DNA from: Odiellus spinosus
Taxonomy: Eukaryota; Arthropoda; Arachnida; Opiliones; Phalangiidae
Length of the DNA stretch: 64,000 bases
Assembly: GCA_963920705.1 (NCBI GenBank)
Contig: OY987231.1
Span: 21,305,024 to 21,369,023 of the forward strand
Reading direction: 5' to 3'
How positions within the stretch are numbered: the stretch's first letter is position 1; every line of letters starts with the position of its first letter. Position numbers and translations under genes: made by a program. The notes beneath the pieces were generated by a model. That model made no database searches, had not been told where the DNA came from, and saw nothing but the letters and a program-made list of their open reading frames with translations. Below, piece after piece: positions 1-10,900 of this stretch.

Positions 1-427
1 TTCTAGCTAATGAGCGCGACACGCTTCCAAATTTAATTAAGATTCAAATTAAAGAGAGATAAAAGCGTAATATAATTAAATTAATTTCTTACGATGTAGA
101 AGATCTCATTAGGAGTGAAACTCAATATGTTTTGAAAGGTTGCCTTCGCGAAGGAGGATTAAAGGTGGAAATTTACAATGTATTAGAAAAGATCAGCTTT
201 TCGCTATACTTTACGCTTGAATGCCTAAGATTAAATATAAAAGTTGAATAAGCGTGCAGCTTAATGTATCTATTGTAATTATAAGTGTAGGGTATAAAAA
301 TAAACTCTTTATATTTCCAATTTCTAAAGGGTCTTGTTCAAATAAGATAGCTAGGGTTCCAGAAATTAAATAATAAATTGGCCACGTTCCTTTTCTGAAA
401 ACTAAAATTTCTCTTAATATTATGTTT
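1..427. other. AT-rich stretch, no gene seen
   Basis: No open frame with recognisable protein similarity and no clear repeat ends were found here. Confidence 0.4.
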
Positions 428-500
428 AAAGCGAGGCTGTCACGAATTTACTCCAAATGGAAATTGAGTAGCTGTTTCGGAATGATCGTTTAAAACAAAA
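425..500 (+). repeat. Family L repeat, left end only
   Basis: The stretch begins at TTTAAAGCGAGGCTGTCAC, matching the left ends at 17576, 55556 and 62471. It shares the following block TGGAAATTGAG with the 62.5 kb copy. No matching right end is found nearby, so this is a truncated copy. TTAA at the edge suggests TTAA targeting. Confidence 0.5.
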
Positions 501-806
501 TATTCTACAAACCCATTCTTACACTAAATACTACAACGATTTCATGTTGTTCAGACTAATCTAAACCGCCACATTGAAGCGAGACCATCATAGGAGCATA
601 TAGAGTAAGTAAAAATCACATAATCATGATAAAAACGCAATTGTATATTATAGTGAAAAAGGGGTTTCTCTTGAACAGAGGATATATTGATTTTGCCACA
701 AACGTTGCAGGCTTTCAAATTAACAGGAGCATAAGCTTTAAATCCGATATCTATAGATTTTTCGACTAAGAGTGAAAGTGGCCCTAACTTCTTTTGGTTC
801 GTTGCC

Positions 807-861
807 CCATAGCCTCCTCGATCACGCGCTTCGGCTGCGCTCGCGCTATAGAAGCCCCGGC
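807..861 (+). repeat. Left arm of a 55-bp perfect inverted repeat
   Basis: This 55-bp GC-rich block is the exact reverse complement of 2781-2835. Similarity continues inward with decay, for example the shared block TTTGGGGGAGTTTT, so the pair is probably two inverted copies of an element or the arms of a large foldback about 2 kb across. The long minus-strand frame over 551-1003 crosses this repeat and has no recognised domain, so it is not called as a gene. Confidence 0.7.
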
Positions 862-1038
862 AATCGGCCGAAAATCGCGAATAAATGAATTCTCGAGATT
901 TACAAAACTCCCCCAAACTGATGCACGTCTCAAAGGGGGGAAACTGACCAAATTTGAAGGGTTTTGCCCTTTTCAGGTCTTTAATGATTTTTAAAAGCCA
1001 CAATTAAAATATATGTTTTGCAAATTAGTTTATTTTAT

Positions 1039-1408
1039 CTCCCTAACCAGGTTTCAAAATTTTAGGGTGATTAGTTTTTAAGTAAAAAATTAAATATCAA
1101 CGTAAGATTGTAGCGTGTGCAAAGCTTTACCGCGTGCTTCAGTCATTAACTCCTGTAAGTTTTGAAATTTTGGGAGAGAAGTTTTCCTGCCATTTTCCAA
1201 ATGCCATACATAGGTATTTAACTATAATGATAATAGATTAGTGTTAATCTACTCTCATTATAGTTAAATAACTATGTATGGCGTTTTGAAAACGGCAAAA
1301 AAACTTCTCTCCCAAAATTTCACAACTTACACGCTAAAACCTTACATTGATAATTCATTTTTAATTTAAATTTATCACCCTAAAATTACGAAATCTGATT
1401 AGGGAAAT
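1039..1408. mobile_element. Foldback (long inverted-repeat) element
   Basis: The arms 1039-1234 and 1249-1408 are imperfect reverse complements. Matching blocks include TTTAGGGTGAT with ATCACCCTAAA, GGGAGAGAAGTTTT with AAAACTTCTCTCCC, and CCATACATAGGTATTTAACT with its partner. The left arm carries a small extra insertion. No coding capacity is seen, so this is a non-autonomous foldback transposon of unknown superfamily. Confidence 0.75.
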
Positions 1409-1420
1409 ATTTCGCCTTAT

Positions 1421-1627
1421 ATACCCTTTTCAGACGAGGCTTAACTAGCCGGTTTAATCGGATTTAACCGTGGTTTAATCATGGATGTATAAAGAACTAG
1501 CGCTAGTTCTTTATACATCCATGGTTTAATCACAGTTTACCGAGGCTTATTGAACTGAGAAGGCTATATCAACCTCGGTTAAATCAGATTAAACCACGGC
1601 TAATTACTCCTCGTCTGAATAGGGTAT
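1421..1627. mobile_element. Palindromic MITE with ATACCCT...AGGGTAT ends
   Basis: Terminal inverted repeats of about 45 bp, containing CAGACGAGG and CCTCGTCTG, surround a core that is itself a perfect palindrome centred on CTAGCGCTAG (about 1483-1524). The element directly follows the foldback element at 1039-1408. No coding capacity is seen. Confidence 0.75.
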
Positions 1628-2054
1628 TACAACTCTAGATTAGGTTAAATACCTAGGTTTGGAAAAAATGTTGTTCGGGGCAATCTTATATTGGTATAGT
1701 TTTATAAATATATTTTTTACAACATATTGATACTACTACTATCTGATCATAGTTTAAGATGGTGGTGAATGTTTTAAATTTAAAGAGAATCTCAAATTAT
1801 TTGGGGACTCTCATTCCACAATGCTATTGTTTACGAAAATATTAAGGGATTTCTTACAAGTTAGTGTACAAGAATGTGATGTAATACTAGGAAATAAATA
1901 CCCATCATAGAGCTCTCAAAATTTTTAGACAACTGTATCCTACGAAAAGACAAGAGAAGACCGCCGTATTTAGATTTTCGCGCCGAAACAGGGAAGAGTG
2001 GTTTGAAAACCGAGTTGTCCCCTATAGACGATAACATAAATTCCGACTACGTCT

Positions 2055-2250
2055 CAACCTTGAAAAAATGTCCCATCTTCCGTATAAACGAGTTCTATTT
2101 AACGGCTCTTTTTGTTAGTTTCAAGGCTGGAAAAAGTATAGAAAATCCTACACTTTGTACCAGCCTTGAAAAAAGGGACCATCTTCAATACAAACGGGTG
2201 CTTTTTAACGGTTCTTTTATTCGTTTCCAAGATTATTTTATAATAAGGCC
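2055..2250 (+). repeat. Two diverged outlying units of the 95-bp minisatellite
   Basis: CCTTGAAAAA recurs at about 2060 and 2163, and GTTCTATTTAACGGC-like and TTTCAAG blocks match the array at 3212-5010. The spacing is about 103 bp. The first unit holds a perfect 12-bp stem, TTTCAAGGCTGG with CCAGCCTTGAAA, which is degraded in the main array. The 104-codon open frame across this stretch (2003-2317) is repeat-derived and is not called. Confidence 0.7.
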
Positions 2251-2780
2251 TATTACCCGGCTTCAAAATTTAGTAATTTCTCTCTCTTATCAATTCTCAC
2301 AATTGCAACCTTATTAATTTGAACACTTGTTTTTGAGTAAAATAGTATATTGTCATAGAATAAAAATCAAATCAGAGGGTGAAATTAGAATGTAAGTTTA
2401 TAAATAGCATCTACAGCGTGACTGCAGTGCCTGTGTTAATGGATCAAGGCTTTAGATTTAAAAAGAACCCCGCGCAATAGGTGAAAACCACAAAAAGCTC
2501 CGTCAGTAAAGAAAAATAATAGGTTCGCTAGTTTCAACAATTATTAACGCCAAATCTGTAATTATCAAAGGCTTGGAATTAATTTGTAAATTATCCGTAC
2601 ATACTTAAATAGATGTGGTTATAAAATCAGGAAGCTGGAGCGTAAATTTAAAACTTTAGACAAGAATTTGTTTCTCCCCTCGACTTTTCCCCCCTACATT
2701 TTAATGCTTTTTCGCGCCGTCTTTTGGGGGAGTTTTAATTTCCCATTTATTCTCTCAAACACATGTTAATTTTTTTCTTT

Positions 2781-2835
2781 GCCGGGGCTTCTATAGCGCG
2801 AGCGCAGCCGAAGCGCGTGATCGAGGAGGCTATGG
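2781..2835 (-). repeat. Right arm of the 55-bp perfect inverted repeat
   Basis: This is the exact reverse complement of 807-861. The space between the arms holds the two palindromic elements and the diverged minisatellite units. Confidence 0.7.
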
Positions 2836-3211
2836 TTGCCCAAGCAAAGTGAAAAAAATAGGACTTTACCACTAGTTCAAGTACTCGCGCGTGCTAACTG
2901 TAATTCAAATAGAGTGCTATAATTCTAATATAAAAATAGATTGCCAAGCTTCTGTCAGTTTACCAAAAAGCCTATAGTTACTATGGATTTTTTATGTTAA
3001 GATTAAAATGGTTTTTAGAGAAAAACACAAATATGTGTGTGTTGGTTTACATAAGTTGGTTACTACCTTAGATTTGACCCCACTATCCATAGAAAAACCC
3101 GTTTTCCAAAGGGAATTTAGGTTTTTCCAATCATGCGTTTACTAGATCTTATATTGAAATAACTCCATAAAATAATAATTACAAAATCAATAGATTAGAA
3201 TATAAAATTAC
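2836..3211. other. No gene seen
   Basis: AT-rich sequence without supported coding or repeat structure, between the inverted-repeat arm and the minisatellite. Confidence 0.4.
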
Positions 3212-5010
3212 TTGGTCTCAACTTTGAAAAACTGGTACAATTCCCCCCAGAAACAGGTTCTATTTAACGGCAATTTTGGTTGTTTCTAAGGTTGAGAAAA
3301 TCCTATACTTTGATCCAGCCTTGAAAAATGGTACATTTCCTCCAGAAACAGGTTCTATTTAACGGCAATTTTGGTTGGTTCCAAGGTTGAGAAAATCCTA
3401 TACTTTGTTCCAGCCTTGAAAAATGGTACATTTCTTCCAGAAACAGATTCTATTTAACGGCAATTTTGGTTGGTTCCAAGGTTGAGAAAATCCTATACTT
3501 TGTTCCAGCCTTGAAAAATGGTACATTTCCTCCAGAAACAGGTTCTATTTAACAACAATTTTGGTTGGTTCCAAGGTTGAGAAAATCCTATACTTTGTTC
3601 CAGCCTTGAAAAATGGTACATTTCCTCCAGAAACAGGTTCTATTTAACGGCAATTTTGGTTGGTTCCAAGGTTGAGAAAATCCTATACTTTGTTCCAGCC
3701 TTGAAAAATGGTACATTTCCTCCAGAAACAGGTTCTATTTAACGGCAATTTTGGTTGGTTCCAAGGTTGAGAAAATCCTATACTTTGTTCCAGCCTTGAA
3801 AAATGGTACATTTCCTCCAGAAACAGGTTCTATTTAACGGCAATTTTGGTTGGTTCCAAGGTTGAGAAAATCCTATACTTTGTTCCAGCCTTGAAAAATG
3901 GTACATTTCCTCCAGAAACAGGTTCTATTTAACGGCAATTTTGGTTGGTTCCAAGGTTGAGAAAATCCTATACTTTGTTCCAGCCTTGAAAAATGGTACA
4001 TTTCCTCCAGAAACAGATTCTATTTAACGGCAATTTTGGTTGGTTCCAAGGTTGAGAAAATCCTATACTTTGTTCCAGCCTTGAAAAATGGTACATTTCC
4101 TCCAGAAACAGGTTCTATTTAACAGCGATTTTGGTTGGTTCCAAGGTTGAGAAAATCCTATACTTTGTTCCAGCCTTGAAAAATGGTACATTTCCTCCAG
4201 AAACAGGTTCTATTTAACAGCGATTTTGGTTGGTTCCAAGGTTGAGAAAATCCTATACTTTGTTCCAGCCTTGAAAAATGGTACATTTCCTCCAGAAACA
4301 GGTTCTATTTAACAGCGATTTTGGTTGGTTCCAAGGTTGAGAAAATCCTATACTTTGTTCCAGCCTTGAAAAATGGTACATTTCCTCCAGAAACAGGTTC
4401 TATTTAACGGCAATTTTGGTTGGTTCCAAGGTTGAGAAAATCCTATACTTTGTTCCAGCCTTGAAAAATGGTACATTTCCTCCAGAAACAGGTTCTATTT
4501 AACAGCGATTTTGGTTGGTTCCAAGGTTGAGAAAATCCTATACTTTGTTCCAGCCTTGAAAAATGGTACATTTCCTCCAGAAACAGGTTCTATTTAACAG
4601 CGATTTTGGTTGGTTCCAAGGTTGAGAAAATCCTATACTTTGTTCCAGCCTTGAAAAATGGTACATTTCCTCCAGAAACAGGTTCTATTTAACAGCGATT
4701 TTGGTTGGTTCCAAGGTTGAGAAAATCCTATACTTTGTTCCAGCCTTGAAAAATGGTACATTTCCTCCAGAAACAGGTTCTATTTAACAGCGATTTTGGT
4801 TGGTTCCAAGGTTGAGAAAATCCTATACTTTGTTCCAGCCTTGAAAAATGGTACATTTCCTCCAGAAACAGGTTCTATTTAACAGCGATTTTGGTTGGTT
4901 CCAAGGTTGAGAAAATCCTATACTTTGTTCCAGCCTTGAAAAATGGTACATTTCCTCCAGAAACAGGTTCTATTTAACGGCAATTTTTGTTGCTTTCAAG
5001 ATTGAGGAAA
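3212..5010 (+). repeat. Minisatellite array, 95-bp unit, about 19 copies
   Basis: The block TTCTATTTAAC recurs every 95 bp (for example 3331, 3426 and 3521 for the neighbouring GTACATTT block). Nineteen units were counted, and the edge units are diverged. Two main variants exist at one site: AACGGCAATT (10 units, mostly in the left half) and AACAGCGATT (8 units, mostly in the right half), plus one AACAACAATT unit. Each unit keeps an imperfect stem, CAAGGTTG with CAGCCTTG. The unit length is not a multiple of three and no frame stays open, so it is non-coding. Confidence 0.95.
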
Positions 5011-5679
5011 AGTATCGGATTTCTCATTTGATAATAATATCTATTTTTTGTGTCACGCAACTTTTTGCGTGACGATTTTATAGTTAAGTTATCGAAAATA
5101 AATTACTGGAGATGAATATAAAACTACAGTTTTGTGTCTCTTTTTTTTTATATCGGGTTGATTTGTTTTCAGAATGAACATGCATGAAAAAGTAATTGAG
5201 CATTGTTTCACTTTCGGAAAATGTTTTTCTATTTAAAAGGAGACACGCGACTAAATAAATTTAGCCCAAAACCTATTGAAATGGCTGAATTACGGCCTAT
5301 ACAATATTTCAGCCAAAAATATTTAACCGTTTTATCGTAAAGAGGATTTGAAATTCGAGTTTTTATTCTGTTTTGTTTTCGAGAGAAATTTGAATTTGCA
5401 GAAAAAGTGGAGTGGCCATTTTTCTCAAGATTTATATTTACCGTAAGAATTATAGTAATCTTCTATAAATGGGCGCGAATTCCCCCCCCCCACACACACC
5501 CACACACAGAGAATTTCACGGAGCTCTCATGAAGTCGTGTTAACTTAGCTTAAATCATATATGGATTCAAGGTAATACAATATTGGAACCCTTTTAAAGG
5601 GATCACCTGTTTTGATGCCATGCCACGAAGCAGTTATACATTCATTATTTCAGTTCACCATATAAAGCTGTTATGTTTA
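5011..5679. other. No gene; small hairpin and C/CA tract
   Basis: The stretch contains a perfect 9-bp stem with a 4-nt loop at 5052-5073 (GTCACGCAA, loop CTTT, TTGCGTGAC). It also contains a poly-C and CA-rich microsatellite near 5484-5508. No coding exon was found. Confidence 0.5.
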
Positions 5680-5963
5680 TAGTCCTGGTCGATTTGCCGG
5701 AAATGGGCCCTTGTCTCATAGCCGCGCCGCCATCTTTTTGTAGTAACAGGTTGCCAGACTATTTCTAATTTTAATTCCCACAAACCAAATTCAAGTTGTT
5801 AGTCCAACGCTTCCTATATGATAAAGTATAGGAGGCGTTGGTTAGTCTGTAGCTATTTTCACACTACAAAAAGATGGCGGACGATCACGTGACAAAAAGT
5901 TTTCCCCGCCAAAATTTTCGCGAGGTTCTCTAGACTTCCGGTTTTGGAAATCGACCAGGACTA
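5680..5963 (+). mobile_element. Family E MITE, copy 1 (TA-flanked)
   Basis: The ends read TAGTCCTGGTCGATTT and AAATCGACCAGGACTA. A second inverted pair, GCCATCTTTTTGTAGT with ACTACAAAAAGATGGC, and an inner stem around CCAACGC...GCGTTGG make nearly the whole element fold on itself. Its length (284 bp) equals the copy at 53803. TA at both edges fits Tc1/mariner-type targeting, but no transposase is present. Confidence 0.85.
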
Positions 5964-6487
5964 TGAGATAAAAATGAAATATTGATTGAACATCGTTCAC
6001 AAACATACAGTTCATTTCTAAAATTAATTTCTTACGTATTGCGCCATAAACTTCACCTTTTAAATAAAAATTAACATAAATTAAATATATAACACGTAAT
6101 GAAACATTAATTAACGTTTAATCGGCTGTAATTTAAGCGTATAACTTCTATTCACTAACTTGTAAGATGGCATCGTTAGCTTTTCGAATCATGGTCGATA
6201 ATATCGACCGCGACTCTCCTTTTCACCGCAGCAAGACAGTTAGGAAAATCAAAAATGAATAAATATATGTTGAACTTTTTGTTTAACAAATTAAAAATGA
6301 AATAAAAATTTTCATTGCAAAATTTGTAAAATAAAAGTACCTCATCAGATGTCAATGTCAAACGATTTTGACAACTTTATCAAGCAAAAGTAAGAGCTCG
6401 TTCTCAAAACGTGAAGGTCAATATATACCTGGTACATTTATATTTTTGAAAGAAAGGGATAATGAAGATCATCGAGGGACGTATTTA
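5964..6487. other. No gene seen
   Basis: AT-rich sequence. Short open frames here have no recognised similarity. Confidence 0.4.
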
Positions 6488-6683
6488 TTAAAGGGAGAAT
6501 GTTACCTAACTATAATAAATAGTTATAATATAAATATAATATAATTAAACTATAAAGAAATATAAAACGAAAAATTATTACTAGTTTAATATTTGTTTTG
6601 TAAACTTTTTATTGGGAATATGTAATTTATAAATTTAATTTATAAAAAAAATCACTTGTTATTAGTTTGCATTCTCCCTTTAA
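6488..6683. mobile_element. Short deletion derivative of family B (TTAA ends)
   Basis: The ends TTAAAGGGAGAATG and CATTCTCCCTTTAA match the longer family B elements. The right half keeps blocks such as TAGTTTAATATTTG and ATCACTTGTTATTAG. At 196 bp it is less than half the usual length of about 441 bp, so it is an internally deleted copy. Confidence 0.7.
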
Positions 6684-7933
6684 AGCGTCCCACAATTTTG
6701 TTAATTAATTGCAAATTAACGAGAGATCTATTATGATTTTTAATAAGGTTTTTATGAATAATTTAATGCTCTTAATCGATCAAAAACAACACGTCACTCG
6801 TCTTCATTATGGATACTGTTAAAAAAACTAACTTTTCATTACGTTTTTCCGTAATTTAACAGAACTTAACTAGTAAATGCTAGAGGCGACGTAATCCGCG
6901 AATGTGATTACGTAAATGAGTACTTGTTTAGCATATCAGTGTGCAAATTTTGCGGAAGTGAATAACCCGTGAGAATTAAACTAGTACACAGTATGGCCTT
7001 GGCACCTATTGTAGGTTTAAAGGTCTCAATAGACAGTTTCTGGGTCGATAGACCAAAAATGACAATTGATACGATGACGTGCGGACGTTTTTCCCGTGTG
7101 AAAAATAAAGGCGGGGTAATAAATATATTTTGATCGGGAAAATGCTTCGCTTAAATAATTGATGATTTATAATGCCGGTGGTAAAAGAACTGACCTTCGT
7201 TGACGTTTACCGTATAGAAAACGATATACCGAAGAAAAATAGAAAGAAAATGGCTTGTAAATTAAACAAGATGATCAAGCCATTATAAACAGCTACACCT
7301 CTGAATAAAGTAAATATTGTTTACTGCCAATCAAGTTTTATAACCTTTTTTTTAAGTTTTTTCCAGTGAAGTTTTGTCCCTCAAATTTTTCGAGAAAACT
7401 TTTTCCAGTAAAGCCTCGAAGTACTTAATACTTCAGAGTTAGTACACGTGAAAACACTTATTAGCTTTCAATAAAATACATATATTAAGTCGAAATAAAT
7501 GACTATTGCAAAAAGCTTTTTGAAATGGCGTTTTAGTACAAAATGGACAAAAGCGTTTAAGGTCTCTTAGAAAGGAACTTTATTTTTTTATAAGATTGCT
7601 AATAAGAAATATCATTTTCAATAAGTGGCTAAGGTATGGTCTAAGTGGTTTTGAATTTTAAACTACAAGTTAGTGTTTTACGAGTGTTTTAAAAAACTGT
7701 TACCAAGAGCCTTGAGAGACAACTTTATCCTACGCCCTCTCGTATCATAATTTATCGTAAAATGGAGTCTGTTTATTTATTGGTACCGCCTTACGAGTTA
7801 CCACAGCGAACAGAGGAGCTAATTGAAGTTGGCTAATAAATAAGCAGACGTCGTTTTACGATAAAGTAGGTAAGAACGCTGATTGAAGTTTCTACTAAGC
7901 TTCAATTTGTTCTTGCTATTACTAAATTTGAAA
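6684..7933. other. 3' flank of the channel gene, no other gene seen
   Basis: The sequence is AT-rich. On the minus strand this is downstream of the channel stop codon and may hold its 3' UTR, but I could not fix a polyadenylation site. Confidence 0.4.
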
Positions 7934-10900
7934 TTAGTTATTTCGCGTGGCGATCAGCAAATACGCCCAATATACCAGAGCAAATGCAATCATGATCATG
8001 GGAAAAACAGTTCGAGATATTTTGTCGAATCTATTCGAGACAAACATCAGGGGATTTAACGACTTTACACCCGTGCCTTTCCTCAGGGGTTCTATTTTAG
8101 AAGACTTAGCAGATTCTCTATTAATATTTACAACTGATATCTGGAAAAAAGAAGATTTTTTAAAAGCATAATACCAGAGAGGATATAACTGGAGAAGAGA
8201 GACACTGATCTAAGTAATTTAATAGGACTTTGATCAAGGACAGAAAAGGCGGGAAAATGGAAGCATGCGGGTTTTATTATCGTTCGTAACGTCAAGAAGG
8301 ATCAGATAAGGAGAGGAAAAGTGGGGCTGCGTTGAGTTAGAGAGAGAAGAGCCAACCTCCCACTCGGGTGAAAAGGGGGGATAGGAAATTCTCGAGGTAA
8401 ACTGTTGTCACGTGGTCGCTAGCTAGCGCGTCTCATAAAGGATTCGTTTTACCCACGTGACAACAATTTACCACGAAGCATCTCTACCCCCGTCTGTCCC
8501 CCGTTCTCCCAGAGTGGGAGTTTAGGCCGACGCAGTAGGAGCCGCGCCGTTCCCACTTTTCCTCTCCTTATCTGATCCTTCTTGGTAACGTCTGATAATT
8601 GAGGAATTACTTTTTCAAGGGTTTCGCAGGAAAGGGTAAAGTTCGGTATATCAAGGAGTTGGAAAATTTCGCCAAAGGTCATGGAATTCTAAAACCAAAA
8701 GGTCATTTTCAAAGAATTGCGCTACGAAACTTGGTGTATAGCTGTAAAAATACCATATGTGGTCACGAAAGAAAGCGGAAATGTTGTAGTCATTTGGTCA
8801 GGGAAAATGCGCAGCGATTTTCAGGGAAATATTAAAAATTAACCTTAATTGCCACAATGTAAGGTTATAATATTAAAATAAAGTATAATTATTGGTAATA
8901 CAAATAGACAAAATATCATCACAGTCTCCCTTCTCCCATTATCTCCTTCATTCAACACGGATGATTACCTACCTGCCCCGTAGTTGGCTTTATAATATTA
9001 TTTAAATTAGCTCTAAATGTGTAGGCAACACTATACTCGATGAAGGACGCAAAAACGAGGCTTAAGCAGGCAAACAACCATACATCTAAGCCGGTAACGT
9101 ATTGAACTGGTGGTAAAACATTCCTGGACTGTATCATTAAAGTCGTTATGGTTAATAAAGCAGTAACGCCTAAAGTTACACGGGCTGGAGCCGCGTCCGC
9201 GTCTATCCAGAAAGATAACCAAGATAAAACAACAACCAAAGAACTTGGTAAAAATACGTTGATTACGCTTCCGGTAAGGCGGCGATGTAGCGTGATGTTA
9301 GCCCATAATTCCGTAAAGTTACCTTAAGAACAACATCAATGTCAACCAGAAGCCGATGAAACCCTCCTTTGAAGTCTACTACTCTAATGTTCCATATAGC
9401 GCTCCTCTCTGTATGGGTAAAATTCCCAATTTTACGAGTTAGAAGGGGTCCTACTTCATACCCCCTGTCTACGGAAAATTGGAAATTCTCTCTCTCCACA
9501 AACGACGACGTTTTTTTGACGAACTCCAAGGCTGCTAGAGATATTCGCTTGACGAACTCCCGCTCCGAAAATATCTACCGTTAGGAGGCGTACGAATCGC
9601 GTTTTTTGAAACTAACCCATACAGAGAGGGGTAGACAAGACCCGGGAGTAATAGACTTCAAAGGAGGGTTTCATCAGCTTCTGATGTCAACGTATATACG
9701 TAAAGATCTAGGGCCGGATCAAGGGAGGGTCCTTTGGGCACAGGTCCCCAGGCGCCAGCCAAAAGGGCCAGGCCGTACCAACCACTCGCCTTTTTGCCTA
9801 CCACACTTCTTTTCAATATTGCAACCTTTGTCAATAGGGGGTGCGGTTGCCTAAAAACGTTTGCGCGTCCTATGGGGGCGCCTAAGTTTTTAGGCTTTCC
9901 CTGGGCTATAAACAAAATAAAAAGGGGCGCTTAGATTAGAGCATTTCCCCGCGGCGATAACCAAACACCAAATTTTGGGGACCCTCTTACGAAAAACTGG
10001 TCCGGTCCTGTACGTATAAAGAATAATCTCCATACCAGTAGCCCATTCTTCTGTTTTACTAAAAGTAACTGGATTTATGATGCGAAATTTCAGTGGTTGA
10101 AATGGATAGGCAAAGTTGATTGCTCGTTTGCCATCAATGTCCCATTTTAACATAACTTCTTCGTCAGAACTGAACACTAGTGATAGAAAACAATATTTGA
10201 AGAGTCGCTCCCAATTCTTACAGTCGCGAAATCTTACAGTCTTATGTCTTGAACAACTGTCTTATTTGTTGGCCGATTTAAGACTTAATTTAACTGAATT
10301 TGATTATATCATTTATACGTCACTTTAAATGAGATCTATCCTTCATTCAACGAAACTAATATCATTTCGTGACCAAGTACACGTAACCGGTACACACTAT
10401 CCCTTTTAGCCCTATCTATTGAAAGTTTGTCCGAAGACCTCCGATAAGCGCGATTCCAGATATTGCTAAGACCAAGGAGGATCAGAGAAGGAGAAGAAAT
10501 GTGGGGCTGCGTTGAGTTAGAGAGAGAAGAGCCAACCTCCCACTCGGGTGGAAAGGGGGGATAGGAAATTCTCGAGGTAAACTGTTGTCAAGTGGTCGCT
10601 AGCTAGCGCGTCTCATAAAGGATTCGTTTTACCCACGCGACAACATTTTACCACGAAACGTCTCTACCCCCGTTCTCCCAGAGTGGGAGTTTAGGCCGAC
10701 GCAGTAGGAACCGCGCCGTCCCCACATTTCCTCTCCTTCTCTGATCCTCCTTGCTAAGACTAACAAATTGAGTTAAAATTCTAGATATAATTACGGTTCA
10801 AATTAGGTCATAAACAATTACTTACTTAACCCAAATTTTATAACGCAGTGTTGCGTATCTAAGGGATAATATGCAAATTCCATAGGGCACGATATTCGCA

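Noticed and set aside
551-1003. A 150-codon minus-strand frame
   Set aside because: It runs through the 55-bp inverted repeat, whose other copy is in non-coding DNA.
3212-5010. CRISPR-like array
   Set aside because: The 95-bp units abut with no unique spacers and the context is an animal genome. It is a minisatellite.
7947-8171. Plus-strand 74-codon frame
   Set aside because: It is the shadow of the minus-strand exon encoding M4 of the channel.
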